From: Paracoccaceae bacterium
GTDB lineage: Bacteria; Pseudomonadota; Alphaproteobacteria; Rhodobacterales; Rhodobacteraceae
Reading direction: 5' to 3'
NCBI GenBank assembly: GCA_020446815.1
Contig: JAGRDY010000023.1
Span: forward strand, 62,001 to 126,000
DNA length: 64,000 nt
Under the pieces are notes generated by a model, which searched no databases, was not told where the DNA came from, and saw nothing but the letters and a program-made list of their open reading frames with translations. Each line of letters opens with the position of its first letter. Position 1 is the first letter of the stretch. Below are positions 43,901-53,702 of this stretch, piece after piece. The position numbers and the translations under genes were made by a program.

Positions 43901-44516
43901 GCTTGATACCTCCAATGGTCAATACGACGGCGGCCGGATTTGTCTTGCTGATATTTTCAATGCATGAAAATTGCCATTTTTCAAGGGCTTGCCTCATTTC
44001 TGATGCGTAATTGACGCCTTTGGGAAAAAGCGCCGTACCCGCTGGTTTCAGGTGTTTATCGGCATAGAGCAGCAACTGGTCAAGCGGTGCCAACGCACGG
44101 GCGGTCAAAATATCCGCACCCAGCCCGGCAAGGCTCTCCACCCTTTCGGGGATGACCGCAACCTTGATATCTGTCGCTTGTGCGACAGCGGAAAGGAAGG
44201 CTGCTTTACGGCCATCGCTCTCTACGAGAGAGAAGCGAATTTCCGGCTGCTCCTCGGTGGCCAAAATGGCCGCAACCATTCCCGGAAACCCGCCCCCACT
44301 GCCGAGGTCCACCCAGTGGCCACCATTTTTCGGAGCAAGATCATAAACTTGCGCGGAATCCAGGAAATGCCGCGACCAGAGCTGCTCAAGCGTTGATCTT
44401 GCAACAAGATTGATCGCCGGCGTCCATTTACGCAGCATTTTTTCGTAGATCGCGAGTTTTTCCAATGTTTCACGTGAAACATTTCGCGCACTTGCAAAGT
44501 CTTGCGCGGTCTTCAT
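43893..44516 (-). CDS. rsmG: 16S rRNA (guanine527-N7)-methyltransferase RsmG
   Basis: SAM-dependent methyltransferase (GidB) of 207 residues acting on G527 of 16S rRNA. Motif I is [32 protein letters not shown] and [12 protein letters not shown] are family segments. Its first 20 codons contain a perfect parS site, read here as NVSRET. It overlaps mnmG by 4 nt and parA by 8 nt in the hemJ/rho-mnmE-mnmG-rsmG-parAB block. Confidence 0.94.
   Translation of the reverse strand: MKTAQDFASARNVSRETLEKLAIYEKMLRKWTPAINLVARSTLEQLWSRHFLDSAQVYDLAPKNGGHWVDLGSGGGFPGMVAAILATEEQPEIRFSLVESDGRKAAFLSAVAQATDIKVAVIPERVESLAGLGADILTARALAPLDQLLLYADKHLKPAGTALFPKGVNYASEMRQALEKWQFSCIENISKTNPAAVVLTIGGIKRV
44466..44481. 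promoter_or_regulatory. parS: parS centromere site 1 (inside rsmG)
   Basis: Perfect 16-bp palindrome TGTTTCACGTGAAACA, the universal bacterial chromosomal parS consensus. It is located in the 5' coding region of rsmG, about 5.2 kb from the candidate origin and next to parAB. Confidence 0.95.
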
Positions 44517-46387
44517 CCAGCAGTACGCAAGCGGTTGGCCTTGTGTATAGCGGCAAGCAACAAAGTCAACGCTGCGGGTGTCATACCTTCGATACGTCCC
44601 GCCTGTGCCAAGGTTGCGGGGCGTCGGTTTGACAGTTTTTCCCTGATCTCGTTTGAAAGCCCCCGCAGCGCCATATAATCAAATTCCTGTGGAATTTCGT
44701 GGCCTTCGTCCCGCCGCATCATCATGATATCTGCGTTTTGACGGTCAATATAGGTCGCATAAAGGGCGTCACGGGAAATCTGTTCGCCGATGTCCGGCTC
44801 CAACGCATCAAGGACCGGATCGATCCCGGAAAAATCGGTAATTTTCACCCCTGGAAACGACAGAAGCGCAAACCCCGACCGGCGCTGCCCGTCTTGGCCG
44901 ATATGGATCCCATGCGCCGCAGCTTCGTTCGGCGACAGTGAAATCGATTCGAGCGCCGCCCGACCGGCTGAAAGCGCCTCCATTTTCGTGTGAAAAGCAT
45001 CCTGGCGGGCGTTGCCCACGCAGCCCAGCGCAATCCCCGCACCGGTCAACCGTTGATCCGCATTGTCCGCCCGCAATGACAGGCGGAACTCTGCGCGTGA
45101 GGTGAACATGCGGTAGGGTTCGGTCACCCCACGAGAGATCAGGTCATCTATCATGACACCGAGATAACTGTTCGACCGGCTGAACAAATAAGGCTCACGC
45201 CCCCGGACCTTCAGGGCGGCGTTGATCCCCGCCGCGAGACCTTGCGCACCCGCCTCCTCATAGCCTGTAGTTCCATTGATCTGCCCTGCCAGAAACAAGC
45301 CCGGCACATCCCGCAATTCCAGTGTTTCACGCAGCGCGCGCGGGTCGATGTAGTCATACTCGATCGCATAGCCTGGTTGAACGATGGCTGCGCCTTCGAG
45401 CCCCTTGATGGATCGCACATAGTCTTCCTGCACCTCGGGCGGCAGCGAAGTGGAAATTCCGTTGGGATAAACTGTCGAATCGTCCAGGCCCTCTGGCTCC
45501 AGAAACACCTGATGCGCGGACTTTTCCTCGAACCGGACAACCTTGTCTTCAATCGAGGGGCAATACCGTGGCCCGACCCCCTCGATCTGGCCCCCGTACA
45601 TTGCCGAGCGATGAAGATTTTTGCGAATGATCTCGTGGGTTCTTTCATTGGTGTGGGTGATGCCACAGGAAATTTGCCGTACAAAGGGCCCGGCGTTCAG
45701 AAACGAGAAAACCACCGGCTTCTCATCACCAGCCTGCTGGTCAAGTACCTCCCAATGAATAGTCCCGCCATCAATCCGCGGGGGCGTGCCGGTTTTCAAT
45801 CGGCCCAAAGGCAATCCGAACGACCCGATCCGCTCAGCAAGCCTGACAGAAGGCCTTTCACCCATCCGACCGCCAGGAAGCGCCACGTCGCCCATCCGGA
45901 TCACACCTCGCAGAAAGGTGCCCGTCGTCAGAATGACGCAATGCGCAGAAATTTCACTGCCGTCAGCAAGACATATACCGGTAACATGGCCATTTTCCAT
46001 AATGAAGTCAGCCGCTTCTCCCTCAATGACCGAAAGACCGGCGCAACTCGCGATGGCCGTCTGTACCGCCTTCAGGTAAAGCTTGCGATCTGCCTGCGCT
46101 CTCGGCCCCTGCACGGCAGGACCCTTGCGTCGGTTGAGCAACCGAAACTGAATACCCGCCTGATCAGCGGCACGGCCCATGACGCCGTCCAGCGCGTCGA
46201 TCTCTCGCACCAGATGGCCCTTTCCCAAGCCGCCGATCGCCGGATTGCACGACATGGCCCCGATCGTGTCGGCCCGCAAAGTCACAAGCGCAGCCCTTGC
46301 CCCCATCCGCGCCGCGGCGTGGGCAGCTTCCGTGCCCGCGTGGCCACCGCCGATTACGATAACGTCAAAATGTTTCACGTGAAACAA
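44513..46387 (-). CDS. mnmG: tRNA uridine 5-carboxymethylaminomethyl modification enzyme MnmG
   Basis: FAD enzyme (GidA) that with MnmE modifies U34 of several tRNAs. 624 residues: FAD motif [58 protein letters not shown] and the C-terminal helical domain for MnmE. The start is unusual: a TTG at 46387 yields [13 protein letters not shown], and it sits in the parS palindrome 46371-46386. A GTG three codons later (46378), with AGAGG nine bases upstream, is an alternative. Overlaps rsmG by 4 nt and follows mnmE by 3 nt. Confidence 0.93.
   Translation of the reverse strand: MFHVKHFDVIVIGGGHAGTEAAHAAARMGARAALVTLRADTIGAMSCNPAIGGLGKGHLVREIDALDGVMGRAADQAGIQFRLLNRRKGPAVQGPRAQADRKLYLKAVQTAIASCAGLSVIEGEAADFIMENGHVTGICLADGSEISAHCVILTTGTFLRGVIRMGDVALPGGRMGERPSVRLAERIGSFGLPLGRLKTGTPPRIDGGTIHWEVLDQQAGDEKPVVFSFLNAGPFVRQISCGITHTNERTHEIIRKNLHRSAMYGGQIEGVGPRYCPSIEDKVVRFEEKSAHQVFLEPEGLDDSTVYPNGISTSLPPEVQEDYVRSIKGLEGAAIVQPGYAIEYDYIDPRALRETLELRDVPGLFLAGQINGTTGYEEAGAQGLAAGINAALKVRGREPYLFSRSNSYLGVMIDDLISRGVTEPYRMFTSRAEFRLSLRADNADQRLTGAGIALGCVGNARQDAFHTKMEALSAGRAALESISLSPNEAAAHGIHIGQDGQRRSGFALLSFPGVKITDFSGIDPVLDALEPDIGEQISRDALYATYIDRQNADIMMMRRDEGHEIPQEFDYMALRGLSNEIREKLSNRRPATLAQAGRIEGMTPAALTLLLAAIHKANRLRTAG
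46371..46386. promoter_or_regulatory. parS: parS centromere site 2 (at mnmG start)
   Basis: Perfect 16-bp parS palindrome TGTTTCACGTGAAACA, covering codons 1-6 of mnmG so that the gene encodes FHVKH here. About 3.3 kb from the candidate origin. Both sites lie between parAB and oriC. Confidence 0.95.
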
Positions 46388-46390
46388 CCT

Positions 46391-47686
46391 CTATTTCCCA
46401 ACACAGAAACTCGCGAAAATTTCATCCAGCAAATGCTCGACATCCACCCTTCCAACCAGCGAATCCAGCGCTCTGATCGCCCGAAGCAGTTCTTCCGCTG
46501 CGATCTCGGTTCGGCGTGCAGGGTTTCTTATCTCATCCAGCGCCGATTCCATAGCCCCCCTGGCGCGGATGATCGCCTGGCAATGACGCTCACGAGTGAT
46601 TGTCGCGGCATTGCTTGTGCGGTCGGCAAAATACCTGGTCATCTCTGCAACCAGCCGTGTGATCCCTTCACCGGTTAACCCGGATAGCGTAAATGCCGCG
46701 GACTCCGCCGGGGTGCGCTCAAGATCAGACTTCCCCTGAACCATGATATCGCCGGGTTCTGGGTCCAGCAGGGGTGGCAGATCATCCTCAAGAAGAAATA
46801 CCCGAAGATCGGCTTCCTTCGCCCTGCGAAGCGCCAACTCTATACCCAGACCTTCAACGACATCTTCGGCATCACGCAGGCCAGCTGTGTCAAGAAGTGT
46901 AACAGGCACACCACCCAAATCCATGCGAACCTCGATAATATCCCGCGTGGTTCCGGCAAATTGCGACGTTATGGCGGCTTCTCTTCCAGCCAGGGCATTC
47001 AACAAGGTCGACTTGCCGACGTTCGGCCGCCCCACAATAGCCACCTCAAAGCCCTGACGAATACGCTCAGATGCATCGAAGCCCTTGATCTCATGATCAA
47101 GTTCCAAAATTATCCATTTCAACAAGCTGGCTACTTCGGGCGCTACATCTGTCGGCACTTCCTCGTCTGCAAAATCGATCGTCGCTTCCAGAAGAGCTGC
47201 AGCCCTTATCAATTTCTTTCGCCAGCTTTCTGCTTTCGCACCGACCGCACCGGAAAAAACCCGGAGCGCCTGGCGGCGCTGCGCTTCGGTTTCGGCCTCG
47301 ATCAGATCGGCAAGGCCTTCCACCTGTGCCAGATCCAGCCGCCCGTTTACCAGGGCTTGCCGGGTAAATTCACCCGCTTCGGCCAATCGCACCCCGGGCT
47401 GCAGTGAAAGCGCGCCCATCACGGCCAAAATGGTTGCCGACGCACCGTGAATATGCAGTTCTGCCGATTGATGTCCCGTAAAGCTGGCCCCCGCATCGAA
47501 CAGGATAACCAGCGCTTCGTCCAGTGCCTGCCCGTCCAGCGACAAATTCCTTAACGCAGCAAACCGCGGCCGAGGCAACTCCCCGATCAGCGGATGAACA
47601 GCATTCCAGGCATTCGGGCCGGAAACACGAATAACCGCGACACCCGCCTTGCCACGCGCCGAAGCCAAGGCATATATCGTATCCAT
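46391..47686 (-). CDS. mnmE: tRNA modification GTPase MnmE
   Basis: Partner of MnmG in U34 modification. 431 residues: N-terminal tetrahydrofolate-binding domain ([24 protein letters not shown]), G1 motif [15 protein letters not shown]3 [18 protein letters not shown], and the C-terminal FCVGK with the conserved cysteine. The ATG at 47686 is preceded by an AT-rich 33-bp gap after rho that contains a small TTGTT/AACAA hairpin. Confidence 0.96.
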   Translation of the reverse strand: MDTIYALASARGKAGVAVIRVSGPNAWNAVHPLIGELPRPRFAALRNLSLDGQALDEALVILFDAGASFTGHQSAELHIHGASATILAVMGALSLQPGVRLAEAGEFTRQALVNGRLDLAQVEGLADLIEAETEAQRRQALRVFSGAVGAKAESWRKKLIRAAALLEATIDFADEEVPTDVAPEVASLLKWIILELDHEIKGFDASERIRQGFEVAIVGRPNVGKSTLLNALAGREAAITSQFAGTTRDIIEVRMDLGGVPVTLLDTAGLRDAEDVVEGLGIELALRRAKEADLRVFLLEDDLPPLLDPEPGDIMVQGKSDLERTPAESAAFTLSGLTGEGITRLVAEMTRYFADRTSNAATITRERHCQAIIRARGAMESALDEIRNPARRTEIAAEELLRAIRALDSLVGRVDVEHLLDEIFASFCVGK

Positions 47687-47701
47687 TTGAAAACTAACTT
47701 G

Positions 47702-47715
47702 TTGTTATAAAACAA
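47702..47715. other. AT-rich mini hairpin between rho and mnmE
   Basis: TTGTT (47702-47706) and AACAA (47711-47715) with a four-base loop form a short, weak stem in the 33-bp gap. The reverse strand also offers a TATAAC box here, so it may be part of an mnmE promoter rather than a terminator. Confidence 0.25.
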
Positions 47716-47719
47716 TAAA

Positions 47720-48991
47720 TCAGGCATTCATCGAATCGAAAAACTCGCCGTTCGTCTTGGTTTGCTTCAATTTCGAGATCAGGAATTCGATCGCGTCGGT
47801 GGTTCCCATCGGGTTCAGGATACGGCGCAGGACATAGGTCTTTTGCAGGTCATTCTTGTCAACCAGCAGATCCTCTTTCCTGGTGCCGGATTTGAGAATG
47901 TCCATCGCAGGAAACACGCGTTTGTCTGCGACCTTGCGGTCCAGCACGATTTCAGAGTTACCTGTACCCTTGAATTCTTCGAAAATGACCTCGTCCATCC
48001 GGCTGCCGGTATCGATCAGCGCCGTTGCGATGATGGTCAGGCTGCCGCCCTCTTCGATATTGCGAGCCGCGCCAAAAAAGCGTTTCGGACGCTGAAGCGC
48101 GTTGGCATCGACACCGCCGGTCAGCACCTTGCCCGATGAAGGAACGACGGTGTTATAAGCGCGGCCCAGCCGAGTGATCGAATCAAGCAGGATCACTACG
48201 TCCCGTTTATGCTCGACCAGCCTCTTGGCCTTTTCCATCACCATTTCGGCCACCGCGACGTGCCGCGTTGCCGGCTCATCAAAGGTCGAAGAAATGACCT
48301 CGCCCTTAACCGATCGCTGCATGTCCGTCACTTCTTCGGGGCGTTCGTCGATCAAAAGAACAATCAGATAGCATTCAGGGTGATTGGTCGCCACGGAATG
48401 CGCGATATTTTGCAGAAGCACCGTCTTGCCGGTACGCGGCGGCGCCACGATCAACCCGCGCTGACCTTTCCCGATAGGCGAGACCAGGTCGATGATCCGC
48501 GCCGACCGATCCTTGAGCGTCGGATCGTCCGTTTCCATTTTCAGCCGCTCATCCGGGTAGAGAGGCGTCAAGTTTTCGAACGCTACCTTGTGGCGGGCCC
48601 TTTCTGGCTCCTCATAGTTGATTTTCGACGCCCTGGTCAGCGCGAAATAGCGTTCGTTTTCACCGGGCGCGCGAATCACGCCTTCAACCGTATCGCCCGT
48701 GCGAAGCGCATATTGGCGCAACATCTCGGGGCTGACATAAATGTCATCCGGGCCTGGAAGGTAGTTCGCCTCGGGAGAGCGCAAGAAACCGAAACCATCC
48801 TGCAACACCTCAAGGACACCGTCACCGCTGATTTCAAACCCTTCTTCGGCGTTTTCCTTGAGGATCGAAAACATCATCTCGCCCTTGCGCATGGTCGAGG
48901 CGTTTTCAATCTCCAGTTCTTCGGCCATCGCCAGAAGGTCGGCAGGGCTTTTCTTTTTCAGATCTGCCAGGTTCATACGCTCAATGTTCAT
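47720..48991 (-). CDS. rho: Transcription termination factor Rho
   Basis: Hexameric RNA helicase. 423 residues: N-terminal RNA-binding domain ([30 protein letters not shown] then [22 protein letters not shown]), P-loop [17 protein letters not shown], Walker [19 protein letters not shown], and the Q/R-loops. Start 48991 ([11 protein letters not shown]) agrees with relatives; a second ATG at 48979 is possible. Lies between hemJ and mnmE, as expected beside the origin in this group. Confidence 0.97.
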   Translation of the reverse strand: MNIERMNLADLKKKSPADLLAMAEELEIENASTMRKGEMMFSILKENAEEGFEISGDGVLEVLQDGFGFLRSPEANYLPGPDDIYVSPEMLRQYALRTGDTVEGVIRAPGENERYFALTRASKINYEEPERARHKVAFENLTPLYPDERLKMETDDPTLKDRSARIIDLVSPIGKGQRGLIVAPPRTGKTVLLQNIAHSVATNHPECYLIVLLIDERPEEVTDMQRSVKGEVISSTFDEPATRHVAVAEMVMEKAKRLVEHKRDVVILLDSITRLGRAYNTVVPSSGKVLTGGVDANALQRPKRFFGAARNIEEGGSLTIIATALIDTGSRMDEVIFEEFKGTGNSEIVLDRKVADKRVFPAMDILKSGTRKEDLLVDKNDLQKTYVLRRILNPMGTTDAIEFLISKLKQTKTNGEFFDSMNA

Positions 48992-49117
48992 TGGTTCAAC
49001 CGTTCGAATAGCTGCTGCCAGAAGGCTGCATGATGAATCGTCGTGGGAAATACCCTTTCCGAACGGAAGGGCTTGCGGCGCTGTTACACGCAAGCCCGGG
49101 GCGAAGTCAACAAACAG

Positions 49118-49570
49118 TCAAAACTTCACGATCACCGACAGGACGATCACCACCATCAAGACCGTCGGAACTTCGTTCATCAGGCGGTAGGTCTTGCCGC
49201 TTCGGCTGTTCGATCCCGAAACAAAGTCCTTGCGGCGGTACCCGAGCCAGTGGTGAAACCACGTCATCGCCAGAACGGCCGCAGCCTTTGTCCACGGCCA
49301 GATCGAACCCCAGTCGACGATCCCCGGCGTAAACACCAAAGCGAGCCCGAATACCCATGTGGCCACCATTGCGGGATTCATGATGATCCGCAAAAGCCGG
49401 TACTCCATGGTTTTGAACAACCGGTCCGTTTCGCTGCCCGCATCAACTTTTTCTGCATGGTAGACATAGAGCCTTGGCAAATAGAACAGCCCCGCCATCC
49501 AGGTGATGTTAGACATCACATGCAACGCCTTGATCCAGGGGTAAGCAGATGCGAGAAAATCAGAAACCAC
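49118..49570 (-). CDS. hemJ: Protoporphyrinogen IX oxidase HemJ-like
   Basis: Integral-membrane heme-pathway enzyme oxidising protoporphyrinogen IX. 150 residues with four hydrophobic segments and the conserved histidines in IKALHVMSNITWMAGLFYLPRLYVYHAE. A GTG start at 49570 is supported by AAAGGG seven bases upstream. It borders the candidate origin and points away from it. Confidence 0.9.
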   Translation of the reverse strand: MVSDFLASAYPWIKALHVMSNITWMAGLFYLPRLYVYHAEKVDAGSETDRLFKTMEYRLLRIIMNPAMVATWVFGLALVFTPGIVDWGSIWPWTKAAAVLAMTWFHHWLGYRRKDFVSGSNSRSGKTYRLMNEVPTVLMVVIVLSVIVKF

Positions 49571-49991
49571 CTATCAGCCCTTTCACAAGATGCACGGACC
49601 CTTTCTTATAAAATGAAAGAATATAGAAAGAGAAGATGATGAAGTAAGGCATGTGGATAGCGTGGATAAGTGATTTTTCCCGCCCGTTATCCCCAAGGGG
49701 ATGAATGCCGGGAAATCTTGTAGACAAGACGACATTCCTCGTAATCAAAGACTTTTGTTAAATATATCAATCATATAGAGTGGCTCTGTCGCACTCGATA
49801 CCGCTCAATCCACCCACAGGACCAACCGAAGCCATGTTGCCAACAATCATGGACGAACACATTCCACAGGTGGGCGAGTTTCGGCGAATCCCGGCGGTGC
49901 GGCCCGTTCGCTCACAAGGTGGATGCGACCCGGGTTTTTCGCCAACGTGTACCCCGGAATTCACATGTGCTTGTCCACAGGGTTCAAAGCC
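49571..49991. other. oriC: Candidate chromosomal replication origin (oriC)
   Basis: A 421-bp non-coding region where both flanking operons diverge. DnaA-box-like 9-mers (each one mismatch from TTATCCACA): CTATCCACA and TTATCCACG in tandem on the reverse strand (49652-49669), TTATCCCCA (49687-49695) and TTGTCCACA (49971-49979). AT-rich tracts lie at 49601-49645 and 49741-49780 (a possible unwinding element), the latter containing TTAAATATATCAA, near a CtrA-type TTAA motif. Inverted repeats ATCCCC-AA-GGGGAT (49689-49702) and TCTTGT-AG-ACAAGA (49716-49729) are also present. Gene context (rho/hemJ and maf/aroE) is that of alphaproteobacterial origins. No experimental support is visible. Confidence 0.75.
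49652..49669 (-). promoter_or_regulatory. Tandem DnaA boxes
   Basis: Two adjoining reverse-strand 9-mers, TTATCCACG (49669-49661) and CTATCCACA (49660-49652), each 8/9 to the DnaA consensus, with no spacer between them. Confidence 0.65.
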
Positions 49992-50600
49992 ATGAAAGCT
50001 GAAAAACGGCGGATTATCCTGGCTTCCGGCTCTCAGATACGGGCGAAGATGTTGCGCGACGCGGGCCTCGTCATAGAGGTCATTCAGCCGTGTATCGACG
50101 AAGAGAGAATTCGAACCGCCTTGCGGGACAAGAATACCAACCCCAAAGATATGGCGGGCGAACTGGCGGCGGCAAAAGCGCGTAAGCTGTCACAAGAACA
50201 GCCGGGAACCCTGGTCATAGGTTCGGATCAGATATTGGAATTCGATCACGAGGTTTTTTGCAAACCGAAATCGCCTGATGACGCCCGCGCCCAGTTGACC
50301 GCGATGCGCGGCAAAAGCCATCGGCTGTTGTCCGCGGCTGTTGTCTGCGAGAACGGGCAATTGCGGTGGCGGCATGTCGGCGAAGCCCGGTTGACGATGC
50401 GTGACTTTTCCGCAGAATATTTGGAAAGATATGTACAGCGTAACTGGCTGGAAATCCGGCACACGGTCGGATGTTACCAGCTTGAGAAAGAGGGCGTACG
50501 CCTTTTTTCATGTATCGAAGGTGATTACTTCAATGTCCTTGGTCTACCGCTTATAGAGCTCTTGACCTGGCTTGGCATTCAAGGCGAAATCGCAACATGA
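49992..50600 (+). CDS. maf: Maf family nucleotide pyrophosphatase
   Basis: Hydrolyses dTTP/UTP or modified pyrimidine nucleotides, a house-cleaning role linked to septum control. 202 residues: ILASGSQIRAKMLRDAGL, the catalytic-type GSDQILEF, KPKSPDDARAQLTAMRGKSHRLLSA and GCYQLEKEGVRLFSCIEGDYFNVLGLPL. The ATG at 49992 begins the maf-aroE-coaE-dnaQ operon directed away from oriC. Confidence 0.93.
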   Translation: MKAEKRRIILASGSQIRAKMLRDAGLVIEVIQPCIDEERIRTALRDKNTNPKDMAGELAAAKARKLSQEQPGTLVIGSDQILEFDHEVFCKPKSPDDARAQLTAMRGKSHRLLSAAVVCENGQLRWRHVGEARLTMRDFSAEYLERYVQRNWLEIRHTVGCYQLEKEGVRLFSCIEGDYFNVLGLPLIELLTWLGIQGEIAT

Positions 50601-51436
50601 CAGACCACCCCCGTATCCCGCTTGCCGGCGTAATCGGATCGCCTATCGCGCATTCGAAATCCCCGATACTGCACAACCACTGGCTGAAAACCTATGGTAT
50701 CAGCGGTTATTATGTGCCCATGGACGTCGCACAAGCCGATCTGCGCGAAGTGATAGCGGCGCTTCCCAAGGCTGGCTTTGTCGGGTGCAACGTGACAATT
50801 CCGCATAAGGAAACGGTTCTCGGAATTGCGGATGTCGTGACCGACCGGGCGGCGCTGATCGGGGCTGCGAACACACTTATCTTTCGCAAGGACGGAAGAA
50901 TTCATGCCGATAACACGGATGGTTATGGCTTCATCGCCAATGTGCGCCAGATCGCACCCGGCTGGCGGCCGGCCAGCGGCCCGGCGGCCGTCATCGGTGC
51001 GGGCGGAGGGGCACGAGCCGTTGTCGCTTCCTTGATCGAAGTCGGCGCCCCGGAAATCCGTATTGCCAACCGGACCCGGACAAGAGCCGAGGTGCTGCGC
51101 TCTGAATTCGGAGCCAAGGTCATCGTCTATGACTGGGTGCAGGCGGGCAACATGCTTGAAGATGCAGTAACCGTGGTCAACACCACGTCTCTGGGGATGG
51201 ACGGCAAACCCGATTTTCGCGTTCCTCTGGATGCGCTGGATCCGACAGCAGTCGTAAGTGATCTGGTCTATACACCCTTGCGAACCCGGTTTCTTGACGA
51301 AGCGGCAGCAGCCGGGTGTACGACTGTCGACGGGCTGGGAATGCTGCTGCATCAAGCCGCCCCGGCCTTCGAACGCTGGTTCAATATGCGCCCGGAAATA
51401 GACCAATCGACCCGCGACGCGGTTATGGGCGCATGA
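50597..51436 (+). CDS. aroE: Shikimate dehydrogenase
   Basis: NADP-dependent reduction of 3-dehydroshikimate in aromatic amino-acid synthesis. 279 residues with PLAGVIGSPIAHSKSPILHN, the catalytic lysine in GCNVTIPHKE, NTDGYGF, and the dinucleotide fold AAVIGAGGGARAVVASL. Overlaps maf by 4 nt and coaE by 4 nt. Confidence 0.96.
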   Translation: MTDHPRIPLAGVIGSPIAHSKSPILHNHWLKTYGISGYYVPMDVAQADLREVIAALPKAGFVGCNVTIPHKETVLGIADVVTDRAALIGAANTLIFRKDGRIHADNTDGYGFIANVRQIAPGWRPASGPAAVIGAGGGARAVVASLIEVGAPEIRIANRTRTRAEVLRSEFGAKVIVYDWVQAGNMLEDAVTVVNTTSLGMDGKPDFRVPLDALDPTAVVSDLVYTPLRTRFLDEAAAAGCTTVDGLGMLLHQAAPAFERWFNMRPEIDQSTRDAVMGA

Positions 51437-52035
51437 ACCGGCCTTTTGTGCTCGGACTGACCGGATCAATCGGCATGGGAAAGTCGACGACAGCACAGAT
51501 GTTTGTCGATGAAGGAATTCCGGTTTGGGATGCCGATGAAACGGTTCATCGACTTTACGCCAAAGGCGGTGCGGCGGTCTCGCACATCGAGGATATCCGC
51601 CCGCAAGCCATCGTGGCCGGAGAAGTGGACCGGCAAAAGCTCAAGGAGTGGATTGCCACAGACCCGAAAGCGCTGGGCAGGATCGAAAAGATCATCCATC
51701 CGATGGTGGGCAAGGATCGCCAGGAATTCATCAGTGAGGCCCATGCCCAGGGGGCGCGGCTGGTTGTCCTGGACATCCCATTGCTGTTTGAAACCGGTTT
51801 GGAAAAATCGGTCGACGCCACTTTGCTTGTCAGCGCTCCGCCTGAAGTCCAGCGCAGGCGCGTTCTGGAGCGGGACGGGATGACAGAGGCGCAGTTTCAA
51901 ATGATAAAGTCGCAGCAAATGCCTGATAACGAAAAACGGGCCCTTGCTACCTATATGATCGAGACCCTGACACTGGATGCGGCCCGCGCCGCAGTGCAGG
52001 ATCTGATCAAAAAAATAGGAACGAACCATGCGTGA
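51433..52035 (+). CDS. coaE: Dephospho-CoA kinase
   Basis: Last step of coenzyme A synthesis. 200 residues with P-loop GLTGSIGMGKST, the WDADETVHRLYA segment and LVVLDIPLLFETGLE. ATG at 51433 overlaps the aroE stop; overlaps dnaQ by 8 nt. Confidence 0.96.
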   Translation: MNRPFVLGLTGSIGMGKSTTAQMFVDEGIPVWDADETVHRLYAKGGAAVSHIEDIRPQAIVAGEVDRQKLKEWIATDPKALGRIEKIIHPMVGKDRQEFISEAHAQGARLVVLDIPLLFETGLEKSVDATLLVSAPPEVQRRRVLERDGMTEAQFQMIKSQQMPDNEKRALATYMIETLTLDAARAAVQDLIKKIGTNHA

Positions 52036-52735
52036 AATTGTCCTCGACACGGAAACCACCGGATTCGAGCCGGCGGAAGGTGACCGTATCGTTGAAATCG
52101 GTGCGATAGAGCTGATCAATCATATGCCGACAGGACGCATTTATCATCAATACATCAATCCTGAGCGAAGCATGCCGACATCGGCGTTTGAAGTGCATGG
52201 GCTGAGCGACGAATTTTTGCGCGACAAACCAGTATTCTCAAAGATTGGCGCGGAATTTCAAGAATTTATCGGCGAGGATTCGCAACTTGTCATCCATAAT
52301 GCCGCATTCGACATGAAGTTTCTGAATGCTGAGTTTGGTTGGGCCGGGCTTGCGCTGCTGCCCGTATCGCGGGCGCTCGATACGGTATCGCTGGCGCGCA
52401 GGAAGTTTCCCGGAGCGCCTGCCTCCCTGGATGCGCTTTGTCGGCGATTTGGCATCGACAACACGGCACGCGAAAAACACGGGGCGCTTCTGGACAGCGA
52501 ACTATTGGCCGAAGTGTATCTGGAATTGATTGGTGGACGGCAACCGGATTTTGGCTTGTCAGCAAGCACGGAAACATCCGCGCGCCTGGTTTCAGAAACA
52601 TGGCGCCCTTTCCCGCGCCCCGGAAAGCTTCCGCCCCTGCTGAGCGATGCTGAAATGCTGGCGCACAAGGCGTTCGTGACCGAACTGGGGCCAGACGCAA
52701 TCTGGTCGCGCTATGAACAATCCTCAGACACCTGA
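52028..52735 (+). CDS. dnaQ: DNA polymerase III epsilon subunit (proofreading exonuclease)
   Basis: 3'-5' exonuclease of Pol III. 235 residues with Exo I LDTETTGFEP, Exo II HNAAFDMKFLNAEF and Exo III DNTAREKHGALLDSELLAEVY. AGGA lies about eight bases before the ATG. Last gene of the maf operon; its final 12 bases overlap the converging sugar-transferase gene. Confidence 0.96.
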   Translation: MREIVLDTETTGFEPAEGDRIVEIGAIELINHMPTGRIYHQYINPERSMPTSAFEVHGLSDEFLRDKPVFSKIGAEFQEFIGEDSQLVIHNAAFDMKFLNAEFGWAGLALLPVSRALDTVSLARRKFPGAPASLDALCRRFGIDNTAREKHGALLDSELLAEVYLELIGGRQPDFGLSASTETSARLVSETWRPFPRPGKLPPLLSDAEMLAHKAFVTELGPDAIWSRYEQSSDT

Positions 52736-53395
52736 GGCCCGCATCACCACGAAAACCGTTCGCACAAGAATTGAAACATCAGCCCAGAACCCCAACATGT
52801 TGCGGTAGTCGGCATCATAAGTCGCACGTTCCGCAAATGATCCCTTGTTGCGTCGTGACACTTGCCAAAGCCCGGTGATACCAGGCAGCATCCGATAGTA
52901 ATCCGCGTCTCTACGGCCGCCAAGGTAGAGGTTTTTCTGGCCGGGCAGGAACGGCCGAGGCCCGACAAGGCTCATCGTGCCACACAACACGTTCCATAGT
53001 TGCGGCAATTCATCGAGGCTGGTCTTTCTGAGGATCCGTCCAAAACGGGTTATTCTCGGATCCAGCCTGAGTTTTTGTGTGCGCCGCCATTCTTCCGCCA
53101 GATCGGAATCTTCGCGTAAAATCCTGACCAGAGCCGCATCCGCATCCGGGATCATCGTGCGAAACTTCCAGCATCGGAAAACCCGGCCGTCGCGCCCGAT
53201 TCTCATCTGAGAAAAAAGCGGCCGGCCCCCGGATAAGGCCACCGATAAAAATATGCAGAGCATCAAGGGCAAAACGACTGGAGCCATAAAAAGGATGACG
53301 GCGAGATCGAAAAGACGTTTGCCTAGCGCAGGATAAAACCGGCGCGGATCGGTTTCCGAGATCCTTTCTTGAAAGTCAAACAGCGGCACGGACAT
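52724..53395 (-). CDS. Undecaprenyl-phosphate sugar phosphotransferase (bacterial sugar transferase family)
   Basis: Transfers a sugar-1-phosphate to undecaprenyl phosphate to start a polysaccharide or glycan. 223 residues: one membrane helix (LFDLAVILFMAPVVLPLMLCI), then the cytoplasmic catalytic part with CWKFRTM, the signature RKTSLDELPQLWNVLCG then SLVGPRPFLPGQ, and GITGLWQVSRRN. The ATG at 53395 has GGGAGAG six bases before it; a longer start at 53416 has none. It is a lone gene near the origin, with no other polysaccharide genes adjacent. Confidence 0.92.
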   Translation of the reverse strand: MSVPLFDFQERISETDPRRFYPALGKRLFDLAVILFMAPVVLPLMLCIFLSVALSGGRPLFSQMRIGRDGRVFRCWKFRTMIPDADAALVRILREDSDLAEEWRRTQKLRLDPRITRFGRILRKTSLDELPQLWNVLCGTMSLVGPRPFLPGQKNLYLGGRRDADYYRMLPGITGLWQVSRRNKGSFAERATYDADYRNMLGFWADVSILVRTVFVVMRASGV

Positions 53396-53702
53396 CAGCG
53401 ACTCTCCCAACAACACCCGCCTGCCGACCCCCGTTCGCCAGACGCCGGGAAGCTAACTTGCCAACTGTTACCGAAATGTTAAGGATAATGGGATGTTAAC
53501 GAAAAGGTCGGCCAAGGCGTCAAGCCCGCGGGGTTAAAATATCGCTGTGACATCTCGCCACGATGCCTGCGCACGAAAATCCGATGCAAACCATATCTGC
53601 GCGGCGTAGGGGGCCAGGCTTAGTGTTAACCAATGCCATATCGTGCGGCCAACGTCACGGGCGCATCCCCGCTAGTCCGGGATTTTTGGGAAGCAGTTTT
53701 TG
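53396..53702. other. Intergenic region between sugar transferase and YihY-family genes
   Basis: About 307 bp with no gene. It contains several TTAA motifs (GTTAA near 53475 and TTAAC near 53495), resembling but not matching CtrA sites, and the promoters of the two diverging genes. Confidence 0.3.
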
